This document shows positions 1 through 6,666 of a stretch of DNA of 13,787 nucleotides, piece after piece. The notes under the pieces were generated by a model. The model made no database searches. It saw nothing but the letters and a program-made list of their open reading frames with translations, and was not told the DNA's origin. The position numbers and the translations under genes were made by a program. Each line of letters starts with the position of its first letter. Within the stretch, counting starts at the first letter, position 1. Origin of the DNA: Candidatus Auribacterota bacterium (GTDB taxonomy: Bacteria > Auribacterota > JAFGBW01); assembly GCA_016932965.1 (NCBI GenBank), contig JAFGBW010000139.1, forward strand, positions 1 through 13,787. Reading direction: 5' to 3'.

Positions 1-53
1 AAAAAAAACTCGTTTGCGCTCAGAATAAATATTCCTGAACAGCAAACGAGTTT
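1..53 (-). terminator. Intrinsic terminator of the peroxide-defence operon
   Basis: Two perfect 12-base arms (6-17 and 42-53, AAACTCGTTTGC and its complement) form a stem. The bases between them can extend it (CAG-AATA against TATT-CTG with one bulged G). Read on the minus strand, the stem is followed directly by a run of T, the layout of a Rho-independent terminator. It starts about 33 bases past the ferritin stop codon and would end the desulforedoxin-peroxiredoxin-ferritin transcript. A small CGGT-AAAA-ACCG hairpin lies between it and the gene (about 63-74). Confidence 0.85.
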
Positions 54-85
54 ATCAAGGCCGGTAAAAACCGCCTCGTATATTT

Positions 86-565
86 TTATGACATATCCTG
101 GAGCAGGGATTCCAGGTCTTCCTCGTGCTCCACTTCATCTTCGAGAATTTCCAAAACCATGTGATAGGTGATCGGATCCTTGTCCTTCACAAATTCCAGA
201 AGCTTATTGTAAGTCTCAATGGCGCACTGTTCTCCTTTGATGTTCTGCTTGAGCAGAGATATTGTATCGGGATCACTCGGCGCATCGTAACCGCAGTTGG
301 TTTGTTTCAGCAGATCTTCCGGTTTCAATAGCGGAGTGCCGCCCAAAGTGATGATTCTTTCGGTGAGCATTTTGGCGTGCTTCAATTCTTCGTCTGCGTG
401 CTCCTCCAGTTCACCTGCAATAATCCCTCTCATGCGTCCGACCGCCACCTTGGCGCCCACCCAGTACTGATAATAGGCAAGCCATTCATCCGCATAGGCC
501 TTATTCAACAGTGTCAGAAGCTTTTCCACGTCAACCCCGACAATTGCCTTCCCTTTTGTACCCAT
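86..565 (-). CDS. Dps-like ferritin (DPSL/thioferritin type)
   Basis: A 159-residue four-helix ferritin-like protein. Members of this group oxidise Fe(II) with peroxide and store the iron, which limits Fenton damage in the cytoplasm. The di-iron ligands are readable with bacterioferritin spacing: E27, E60 with H63 (ELKH), E112, and E144 with H147 (EVEH). Two cysteines, C91 (TNCGY) and C114 (GEQCA), are placed like the cysteine pair typical of archaeal and anaerobe DPSL proteins, which separates it from classical Dps and from bacterioferritin. The start has a strong AAAGGAGG site 9 bases upstream. It is the last gene of the operon, 38 bases after the peroxiredoxin, and an intrinsic terminator follows. 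It is probably repressed by the Fur/PerR protein encoded at 1558-1998. The ferritin-like family is certain from the motifs; DPSL subtype is inferred from cysteines, length and context. Confidence 0.85.
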   Translation of the reverse strand: MGTKGKAIVGVDVEKLLTLLNKAYADEWLAYYQYWVGAKVAVGRMRGIIAGELEEHADEELKHAKMLTERIITLGGTPLLKPEDLLKQTNCGYDAPSDPDTISLLKQNIKGEQCAIETYNKLLEFVKDKDPITYHMVLEILEDEVEHEEDLESLLQDMS

Positions 566-603
566 GAGTCGTTCCTCCTTTCATTAAAGCCGAAAATTAA
601 ACC

Positions 604-1296
604 CTACTTTAGTTTAAGCGGTTTAAAACAAATAAACCAATCCAGACATCTTATACCTTCTTTTTGCGCTCCTTCAACTCTTTCTTTCGCAGTTCCGCAG
701 CTTCCCGGCGGCGGGACGATGACATCTTCTCCCGGCTGCCAGTCTGCAGGGGTCGCAACCTGATGTTTATCCACAGTCTGCATGGAAATCAGCATCCTCT
801 TGATCTCCTGAAAATTCCGTCCTGTTGAGAGAGGATAATACATGAGCGCCCTTACTTTTGCCTGCGGGTCTATAAAAAATACCGCCCTCACTGCGCTCAC
901 ATTACTCTCACCAGGCTGTATCATGCCGAATTTTCTCGCCACATCCATGGTGAGGTCCGCAATCACCGGAAAATTCACCTCGATATTTTTCATTCCCTTG
1001 TACTCGATTTTTTCCTTGATGGTCCTCAGCCAGGCAATATGACTGTAATGGCTGTCAATGGACAGACCGATTAGCCTGCAGTTCAATGCTTCGAAATCCT
1101 TTTCCATGGATGCAAATGTCATGAATTCCGTGGTGCATACCGGGGTGAAGTCTGCAGGATGGCTGAATAAAATCACCCATTTGCCTTTATAATCCTCCGG
1201 AAACCTGATGTGCCCCTGCGTTGTATCGGCCTCAAAAGACGGGGCGATATCTCCAATCACCGGCATAGATGATTTCTCACGATCATTTTGTTCCAT
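604..1296 (-). CDS. Peroxiredoxin, Prx6/archaeal thioredoxin-peroxidase type
   Basis: A 230-residue thiol peroxidase that reduces H2O2 and organic peroxides. The peroxidatic cysteine is C54 in the classic PVCTTE motif, preceded by SHPADFTP, and R137 is in the conserved active-site arginine position. The length and the C-terminal arm (W186QPGED, then PPP) are those of the Prx6 subfamily. Three further cysteines lie in the arm: C200, C217 and C223. The C217/C223 pair, six residues apart, resembles the resolving cysteines of the archaeal hexadecameric enzymes (Aeropyrum-type), so this is probably a 2-Cys mechanism despite the '1-Cys' subfamily. A GAAAGGAGGATA ribosome site lies upstream, and the gene starts 18 bases after the desulforedoxin stop. 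The neighbouring desulforedoxin could be an electron donor, but that is inference. Confidence 0.93.
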   Translation of the reverse strand: MEQNDREKSSMPVIGDIAPSFEADTTQGHIRFPEDYKGKWVILFSHPADFTPVCTTEFMTFASMEKDFEALNCRLIGLSIDSHYSHIAWLRTIKEKIEYKGMKNIEVNFPVIADLTMDVARKFGMIQPGESNVSAVRAVFFIDPQAKVRALMYYPLSTGRNFQEIKRMLISMQTVDKHQVATPADWQPGEDVIVPPPGSCGTAKERVEGAQKEGIRCLDWFICFKPLKLK

Positions 1297-1314
1297 TTTT
1301 ATCCTCCTTTCCTG

Positions 1315-1443
1315 TTAATTTTCAACTTTTTTCATCGGCTTCCCGCAGCACACCAGCTCACCGCCGCCGGCCTCTCTGACTTCAACGATATTGCCGCAAA
1401 TTTCGCACTCATACACTTCTCCCACCTGTTGAACCCCGGCCAT
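1315..1443 (-). CDS. Desulforedoxin-like small iron protein
   Basis: A 42-residue protein, short enough to be missed by length cut-offs. Four cysteines form the desulforedoxin pattern: C13-E-I-C16 and, after GGGELV, adjacent C32-C33 followed by GKPM. This is the FeCys4 centre of desulforedoxin and of the N-terminal domain of desulfoferrodoxin (superoxide reductase); Desulfovibrio gigas desulforedoxin is about the same size. The superoxide-reducing C-terminal domain is absent, so the protein should only carry electrons, plausibly to the peroxiredoxin or another peroxide reductase. It has a very strong site (GAAAGGAGGCGAAA before ATG) and is the first gene of the operon, about 67 bases from the predicted transcript start. 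Family assignment is secure from the cysteine pattern; the partner is inferred. Confidence 0.9.
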   Translation of the reverse strand: MAGVQQVGEVYECEICGNIVEVREAGGGELVCCGKPMKKVEN

Positions 1444-1480
1444 TTTCGCCTCCTTTCATGATTGATTGTCTGTTTCAGTC

Positions 1481-1502
1481 ACAGGTTTCCAACCTGTTTT
1501 TT
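1481..1502. other. Leader hairpin in front of desulforedoxin
   Basis: ACAGGTT (1481-1487) and AACCTGT (1491-1497) form a perfect 7-bp stem with a 3-base loop. In the minus-strand transcript it sits in the untranslated leader between promoter and desulforedoxin, where it could protect the mRNA end. On the plus strand it is followed by six T and would act as a terminator against opposing transcription, but no plus-strand gene leads into it. The role is undetermined. Confidence 0.5.
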
Positions 1503-1513
1503 AATTTCATTTT

Positions 1514-1545
1514 ATTACTAAATAGTAATTATTACTATTTATCAA
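1514..1545 (-). promoter_or_regulatory. Promoter and Fur/PerR-type operator of the defence operon
   Basis: The palindrome ATTACTA-AA-TAGTAAT (1514-1529) is followed by a third half-site ATTACTA (1531-1537). On the minus strand a -35 TTGATA (1540-1545) and a -10 TTTAGT (1517-1522) are 17 bases apart, with the -10 inside the palindrome, so a bound repressor would block RNA polymerase. The same palindrome and promoter geometry recurs before perR. The A/T-rich palindrome with TAAT ends is of the Fur/PerR-box kind but is not the Bacillus consensus. The -35 begins only about 12 bases past the perR stop codon. Confidence 0.8.
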
Positions 1546-1557
1546 GAAAAAAAATAT

Positions 1558-1998
1558 TTATTTTGACTTGCTGCACTTGGAGCAGATTCCTTCCAGCACC
1601 ACTCTTTTATTTGTAACGTTGCCATATTTCCGAACTTCATCCGGAACGGGGATATGGTCGTAGGAATCATTTTCAAAATCAAAAATCGTATGGCATTTGA
1701 TACACCTGAAATGATGGTGCGGGGCAGGATCAGGCTCAAAACGTTTCTGTTCTCCATAACCTTCCACAAGATTGATGATTCCGATCTCGGTGAAAGAAAG
1801 CAAAGTGCGGTATACGGTATCGAACGAGATGTTGGATAGGATCTTACGCGTTCTTTTGTATACAGCGTCAGCCGTGGGATGATCCTTGGCTTTCATCACC
1901 TCCTGATAGATGACTTTACGCTGAGGGGTTATTTTCAGCCCGTGCTGCGCGCATTTTTCGAAAAATACAGGGGCTGGATCCGGATTCATTATTTTCAT
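1558..1998 (-). CDS. perR: Fur-family transcriptional repressor, PerR-like
   Basis: A 146-residue Fur-family regulator with an N-terminal winged helix (about 15-85; LKITPQR then SFDTVYRTL) and a C-terminal metal-binding dimerisation domain. The structural zinc site is complete: C99-IK-C102 and C139-SK-C142. The regulatory metal ligands match PerR at H40, H94, H96 and D107 (five residues after C102, like B. subtilis PerR D104). The position of PerR D85 appears to be E88 (RFEPD), as in Fur, though D90 is close by. Context favours peroxide sensing: the next genes are desulforedoxin, peroxiredoxin and ferritin, and both promoters carry the same palindrome. No usable Shine-Dalgarno is found; the -10 box ends six bases before the ATG at 1998, suggesting a leaderless mRNA. 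An in-frame ATG at 1989 is an alternative start. Fur family is certain; PerR rather than Fur is likely. Confidence 0.85.
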   Translation of the reverse strand: MKIMNPDPAPVFFEKCAQHGLKITPQRKVIYQEVMKAKDHPTADAVYKRTRKILSNISFDTVYRTLLSFTEIGIINLVEGYGEQKRFEPDPAPHHHFRCIKCHTIFDFENDSYDHIPVPDEVRKYGNVTNKRVVLEGICSKCSKSK

Positions 1999-2001
1999 AA
2001 A

Positions 2002-2033
2002 ATTACTATATAGTAATAATTCCTATTTGTAAA
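2002..2033 (-). promoter_or_regulatory. perR promoter with autoregulatory palindrome
   Basis: ATTACTATATAGTAAT (2002-2017) is a perfect 16-bp palindrome. On the minus strand -35 TTTACA (2028-2033) and -10 TATAGT (2005-2010) are separated by 17 bases. The -10 lies in the palindrome, as in the downstream operon promoter, implying negative autoregulation. The predicted transcript start falls at or within a base or two of the ATG at 1998. Confidence 0.8.
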
Positions 2034-2313
2034 TTTATTTTTAAAAACCTATCAGATCAAATAATAACCGATGACATTCGAGCCAGGATGGCAAAAAGGG
2101 ACGCTTGCCTGCATGGAAGGCAAGGACACCATGTCCGCGGTCTAAGCACACAAAAAAATTTTCGTATTATCTTTTCGAAGCGAAGCTGAGAAATACTTTC
2201 GTGTGATTCGTGCTTATGCGGCGGACTTCGTCCTTGTCCTTCAGACTCCCGATGGTCGCGATCTCCGTTGCACTTCGATACGTGGTTAATAAAAATTTGA
2301 TGAAATATCCGGA
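2034..2313. other. Gene-free stretch between perR promoter and pyruvate kinase
   Basis: No gene with a convincing start, ribosome site or recognisable product was found. CTTGCCT (2104-2110) and AGGCAAG (2118-2124) form a perfect 7-bp stem with a 7-base loop; on the minus strand a CGTCCC spacer and five T follow, a weak terminator candidate about 190 bases after the pyruvate kinase stop. An overlapping GGACA/TGTCC repeat lies at 2124-2136. A minus-strand frame of about 38 codons is open near 2175-2280 but has no start and no family I recognise, so it may be a gene remnant or chance. Confidence 0.5.
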
Positions 2314-3807
2314 TCAGCCGATTTTGCGGACCAGAAGCGACGCTGTTTCGATTTTCCTCTCTGACAACCCTGCGAGTGCGAGCACATAATCGCCACTTTT
2401 GGCAAGCTTCAGGCGGGTGATGATCTCCGACCCCTGTTTCATGCACTGATTCACATCATCCCCGGGTTTGGCAGGATAGGGATGCACTCCCCAGAACAGA
2501 TTCAGTTTCCGGCGGACTGATTCTGATTGTGTCAGGGCGAGGATCGGGGCTGCAGGACGGTCGGCGGAAACGATCCTGGCCGTATATCCTGATGCGGTAT
2601 GGACAAAAACAGCGCGAGCCTGCAAATCACGGGAAAGTTGCGCTATAGCTGTCCCCAAAGCCTCATACAACTGATTATTTTCATCCATTCCTGCGCGGGT
2701 GAATTTTCCGTTTAAGGCAAAAAACTGGTAAGCCTCGGCCTCACGCAGGACTTCATCCATGGTGGAGAGGGCTTCAACGGGGAATTTTCCGGAAGCGGTT
2801 TCTGCTGAAAGCATGACTGCATCAGAGCCGGCCAGACAGGCGCTTGCCACATCCGTCACTTCCGCCCGCGTGGGACGGGAATGCTCAATCATGCTCTCAA
2901 GCATCTGGGTGGCGACAATAACCGGTTTATTTGCCTTATTGGCAAGCTGGATCAGTTTATTCTGGATGATGGGAACCTTCCTGGCTGGAAGCTCGACTCC
3001 AAGATCGCCGCGGGCAACCATGATCCCGTCGGAGAGATCCACGATCGCATGGATATTTTCAAGGGCTTCGGGCATTTCGATTTTGGCAATGACCGAAACA
3101 TCGCTTTTCATTGATTTGAGGAGATGCCGCAGCGTGATGATATCCTGAGCTGTACGGACAAAGGAAAGCGCTATATAGTCCGCCCCGCCTTTGACGGCCC
3201 AGACAAGATCACTGCGGTCTTTCGGGGTCAGTGCGGAAACGCTTAATTTACTGTCCGGCAGGTTCATGCCTTTCTTATTTTTGAGGATGCCTCCCTGTAC
3301 AACTAATGCCTCGACAGAACGCTCTCTCTTGCGGACGACCTTTAATTCTAAGTTACCGTCGTCCAGAAGGATCTTCTGTCCTATATGCACATCCTTTACA
3401 AGACCTTTGTATTGCGAAGGAATGACCGTTCCCTCTCCGATGACCGGATCAATCGTGACCGTCACGATGGATTTATCCTTAAGGACTATCGAATCCCCTT
3501 TGAACATGCCCACGCGAATCTTCGGACCGCACAAATCCGCCAGTATGGCGACCGTTTTATTCATCCGCCGGGCAACACTTCTTATCCGCTCCATGAGAGA
3601 GGAAAGTTCTTTCGGGTCCCCGTGTGAAAAATTGATTCGCGCGACATTGAGGCCTGCCCCTATCAATTTTTCGAGCATGCGATTGGAATTGGAAGCGGGT
3701 CCGATGGTGGCGACAATCTTTGTTCGGCGGAAGTACAGATAATTATGGTTCAAATCCGAAACAAAAGAGGGTTCGTCAGCAGTGCGTAACGGATTGTTTT
3801 TTTTCAT
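2314..3807 (-). CDS. pyk: Pyruvate kinase, K+-independent type
   Basis: A 497-residue cytoplasmic enzyme converting phosphoenolpyruvate and ADP to pyruvate and ATP, the last step of glycolysis. Landmarks in order: RRTKIVATIGPAS (28-39), NFSHGD (59-64), the DLCGPKIRVG segment (91-100), AKIEMPEAL with the catalytic lysine (241-249), MVARGDLGVE (263-272), ATQMLESM (299-306), and PTRAEVTDVA (312-321). The (90s) segment has Lys where K+-dependent enzymes have Glu (rabbit muscle residue 117) and Leu at residue 113, the combination reported for K+-independent pyruvate kinases. About 27 residues precede the usual start; the ATG at 3807 has a good AAAAGGAGACT site and no better internal start exists, so the extension looks real. 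It is monocistronic, with only 67 bases between it and the divergent metallopeptidase fragment. Confidence 0.97.
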   Translation of the reverse strand: MKKNNPLRTADEPSFVSDLNHNYLYFRRTKIVATIGPASNSNRMLEKLIGAGLNVARINFSHGDPKELSSLMERIRSVARRMNKTVAILADLCGPKIRVGMFKGDSIVLKDKSIVTVTIDPVIGEGTVIPSQYKGLVKDVHIGQKILLDDGNLELKVVRKRERSVEALVVQGGILKNKKGMNLPDSKLSVSALTPKDRSDLVWAVKGGADYIALSFVRTAQDIITLRHLLKSMKSDVSVIAKIEMPEALENIHAIVDLSDGIMVARGDLGVELPARKVPIIQNKLIQLANKANKPVIVATQMLESMIEHSRPTRAEVTDVASACLAGSDAVMLSAETASGKFPVEALSTMDEVLREAEAYQFFALNGKFTRAGMDENNQLYEALGTAIAQLSRDLQARAVFVHTASGYTARIVSADRPAAPILALTQSESVRRKLNLFWGVHPYPAKPGDDVNQCMKQGSEIITRLKLAKSGDYVLALAGLSERKIETASLLVRKIG

Positions 3808-3874
3808 TGGATAGTCTCCTTTTGCAGCAAACTACCAAAAATCCTGCATATGGAAAAAGAATAATCTGGATGGA

Positions 3875-4315
3875 ATGCGGCCCCTTCAATTACGTACGCA
3901 CGAATACCTTCTTTTTCAGGCGCGCAATGAGAATTTTCAAAGACATCTGGTTCATGAAATGACTCATGCCTTTATCTGCGATTTTTCTGATTCAAGAAAA
4001 ATTCTTGGCGAGCATAACAACCTATTGAATGTTCCGGCATGGTTTAACGAGGGGGCTACAGAGTTTTTTTCCTATCGGATTACGCGGAACAAGCGACACG
4101 AAAAAGCGTTTAACTGTGATATCGATTTAAAAACCATACATCTCTTTTTGAAGGATCTTAATCATCCGAACCGGGAAGCAGCATTTTATCATTCAACAAA
4201 CCTGATGAAATCATTCATCAAACTCCCTTATCCTCAGCCTGTTATTCCAGCTTCGAACAACAATTGTCGCGGACCACACCCCATACAATTTGACAGCAAT
4301 CTTTTTTTAAGGTAG
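3875..4315 (+). pseudogene. Truncated HExxH metallopeptidase (gluzincin-like) remnant
   Basis: This frame of 146 codons contains the core of a zinc peptidase of the MA clan: HEMTH (27-31; two zinc-binding His and the catalytic Glu) and, 28 residues on, WFNEGATEF with E59 as probable third ligand. That spacing fits peptidase_MA-like gluzincins. The fold around it is missing: only about 26 residues precede HEMTH where such proteins have an N-terminal subdomain or signal peptide, and after about residue 117 the sequence turns low in conservation and stops. No ribosome binding site precedes the ATG at 3875, and the frame is open upstream only to a TAG at 3812. I read it as a 5'- and probably 3'-truncated gene; a short functional protein is less likely. 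Its neighbour downstream is also decayed. Confidence 0.6.
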
Positions 4316-4334
4316 ATTTATAAAGGTGAATTAA

Positions 4335-5613
4335 ATGAAACGTAAAACCATACCGGAAATACTTATGTTTAAATGGATCTCCTGTTTTGTTCTGCTGGGG
4401 ATGATGATCCATCTTCATGCTGAGGACACCCTGTCCCCTGTCTCCTTTTCCGCGCAGGTGAAATCTTTCTGGAAACTATCAACAGCGGTCTCTCCCGGCG
4501 TTAAAAAAACCGATCCCGCAATGCACGATGCGATGTCCAATCTGCTCGGCAGCCTCCAGTATCATTTGTCTAATATGAAAACAGAGAATGAATCCGTCGG
4601 TCAACCGAAGGAATTCATGACCCGGGAAGATTTGATGCGAATCCTTCGGGTAACCTCCGGTAACGAAAGACTTGCCTTTGAGGACTTGAACCAGGAAATC
4701 CAAATCCAACTGCTGGGACAGGGGGTCAATAAATACGCCTTTTGACTCAATTTCGGGCTGAAAACAGGAAAACAGGTGAACACCCTTGTGGTGATAAAAA
4801 AAACAAAAAAATGCGGTTATCGATACGGAGCAGGATAAAACGGTCAGGCTTAAAAACGGCAAAACCATCACCATTCTTTCAGAGAGAACGGTCTTGAAAA
4901 AACTTGATGGGAAAGGTGTGCCCAGACTTTTCGGCAGCATGAAACTGCTTGGCGACCGCCAGAGGGCCTATTTTGTCCAGTACATTCCGGGCATGTTGAT
5001 CATCAATCACAAGGCATTGATTGACCGTCAGAAGATAACACCGGAGGAAAAAGCTTCTAAACACAATGAATTGATTAAAAAAATCGCGTTTTTATTTTTT
5101 CCAAAAATACAGGGAGCTTGATGGAAACGCCCCGACCGATATCCACGATGGAAATATCATTATCAATGAAATGGCCGATGAACTGACCTGCATTGATTTT
5201 GACTGGACTCTGCCCCAGGAAATCACGCATCTGATATTGAGAATATATTATTTCTACTGTTACGAGGAAACAAAACCGGCTTCCCCGGAAAAAATCAGCC
5301 ATCTTTTTGATGCCGTCGAGGAATTCTTCGGCCAGGAAAAGGCCCATGACATTTTCACAAGGCTCAGCACGCAATGCCGATCGTATTCCCGGGGGGATTT
5401 CCCTATAAAACAAAAAGAAAACTGTGGGAAAACCGCTACGCCCTTTCCAATCCGGAACTGCGGGAAATGATGGAAGACCCGGAATTCGTGAAATGCACGA
5501 TCAAGGAAGGGGATCTCAAAATCCTGAACAAGGCGGCAAGAGAACGCGGCCTGCGTCTCAGACCAAAAACCGGCCGTTCAGCCCGTGCGTCAGCGACAGC
5601 GAAAAGCAGTTGA
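4335..5613 (+). pseudogene. Exported protein-kinase-like gene, broken by a stop and frameshifts
   Basis: The gene starts with an AAAGGTG site and ATG at 4335. A signal peptide (core FVLLGMMIHLHA, about residues 18-29) precedes a region of about 95 residues of unknown kind. Kinase-fold landmarks follow across several frames: a glycine-loop-like LGQGVNKYAF ending at 4742; the beta-3 lysine in VVIKK (about 4797); an alpha-C-like ERTVLKKLDGKGVPRLFGS (about 4882-4938); YIPG at the hinge; a catalytic loop DIHDGN with Asp at 5138-5140 and Asn at 5153-5155; and IDFDW, the DFG counterpart, at 5192-5206. Lesions: in-frame TGA at 4743-4745, +1 shifts in A runs near 4797-4811 and T runs near 5089-5100, and another shift near 5370-5400. 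The last frame reaches TGA at 5613, overlapping the end of the convergent gene. The loop resembles aminoglycoside-phosphotransferase/Rio-type kinases (D-x-H-x-x-N). The kinase call rests on motifs only. An intact first ORF of 136 residues remains and could still be made. Confidence 0.72.
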
Positions 5614-6666
5614 AGCCAGATCTGCTGTAATCCGGTCCGTAGATTTTTCCATCACCGCAATTTTAACCTGCCTCATCATCGATGGATCCCTGGCAAACAG
5701 CCTGGAAAGCAGGTACTTCGCCATTTCAGAACCGGTTTCCCTGTATCGCCCTGAAAAAACGATGCCGTCAATTCCTCCCATGGCCGCCGTGCCTGCACCC
5801 AATGCTTTCAGCAACTGATAACGAATCATGTTTCCTGCAAGCTGAACGGCATCATCTGCCCCGTTCTTTTTTAAAACAGCGCCGATGGTCATTTCCCTGC
5901 CGCAAAGCGCAAGAAGACCGCTCTCTCTTGTGAGAATCGTGTTGATTTTTTCAGGGCTGTATTTGTATTTTTTCAATAACATCAATAAAATAGAGGAATC
6001 GATCTCACCCGGAGTTTTTTCCCCGCATATACCCCCGATTGGCGTAGCATCCGTGGTCACCATGACCGGTCTTCGGCCTATGACGGCAACCACCTCCGGC
6101 CTCGGTTCAAGGCAGATGGAAATGATTTTATACGGAACGGGTCTTTTTTCCTGGCGCAGTTCACGCGAGATTTTTCGTACAGAAGCTTCATGAAAAATCC
6201 CGTAAAATCCGTAACGTTCCATTCCCAGCACGCCGGAAATCTCCGACGGAATGGCAAAGACTCTTTCACGTACGGGAAGGTTAACAAAAAAGGAGGTTTG
6301 AAAAAAAAGCCTCATATTGGCATTCGGAAATTCTTCCCGGAAAAATTTCATCAGTTCTATGGCAAACGGAATATGAAGAGGAGCGAACGGCGTGAGGGAT
6401 TGAAGTTTCGTAATGACATCCTCATCAAGAGACACCGAGCCCCTGAATATTTTACCTCCGTAGGGAAGGATGAAAACCACCATCCATTCTCTGCCGGAAC
6501 AGACCATGCTGATTTTTTTATTTATTTCTTTGACGGCATCGATAACGGCGTCACGGGATTGGCGGATGTTTTCAACTGTTCCATTGAAAAAAGGCTCATC
6601 TCTTCCTGAACCGAAAAAGGAATATTCCATTCGTAGATACTGCGGCTTGATAACGAGAGTCATCAT
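5590..6666 (-). CDS. Acetokinase-fold pseudoenzyme (acetate kinase paralogue)
   Basis: A 358-residue protein that aligns along its length with the acetate kinase encoded just upstream, yet lacks its catalytic residues. In the first 15 residues the alignment needs no gap: N7, S10, S12 and K14 of the phosphate loop become K7, Y10, R12 and E14. Further on HRFVHGG becomes FILPYGG (catalytic Arg lost, I66), FDTAYH becomes FQTSFF (base Asp to Q123), YGFHGTSH becomes YGFYGIFH (Y155), the HLG motif becomes CLEPRP, and TRSGD becomes KTPGE. The C-terminal NEE motif is also gone. The structural residues between the motifs (YGF, SGLLAL, IRYQL, GGIDGIVFSG) remain, and the frame is intact. Its ATG overlaps the ackA stop (ATGA), so the two are translationally coupled. 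It may be a regulatory or structural partner of AckA, or bind a different ligand. It ends 24 bases inside the convergent decayed kinase gene. Confidence 0.85.
   Translation of the reverse strand: MMTLVIKPQYLRMEYSFFGSGRDEPFFNGTVENIRQSRDAVIDAVKEINKKISMVCSGREWMVVFILPYGGKIFRGSVSLDEDVITKLQSLTPFAPLHIPFAIELMKFFREEFPNANMRLFFQTSFFVNLPVRERVFAIPSEISGVLGMERYGFYGIFHEASVRKISRELRQEKRPVPYKIISICLEPRPEVVAVIGRRPVMVTTDATPIGGICGEKTPGEIDSSILLMLLKKYKYSPEKINTILTRESGLLALCGREMTIGAVLKKNGADDAVQLAGNMIRYQLLKALGAGTAAMGGIDGIVFSGRYRETGSEMAKYLLSRLFARDPSMMRQVKIAVMEKSTDRITADLASTAFRCR

Noticed and set aside
1481-1502. Plus-strand intrinsic terminator.
   Set aside because: The hairpin plus T6 is well formed, but no plus-strand gene ends nearby, so I list it only as a leader hairpin.
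2057-2446. Minus-strand open frame of 129 codons.
   Set aside because: It overlaps the 3' end of pyruvate kinase in another frame, has no ribosome site and an odd, Arg/Cys/His-rich composition.
3191-3742. Plus-strand open frame of 183 codons opposite pyruvate kinase.
   Set aside because: Antisense shadow of a conserved enzyme, no family resemblance and no start signals.
4743-4745. The in-frame TGA of the kinase-like gene could be selenocysteine or Trp recoding.
   Set aside because: TGA ends ackA and the M20 gene normally, the same gene has three frameshifts, and I see no selenocysteine insertion hairpin just after the codon.
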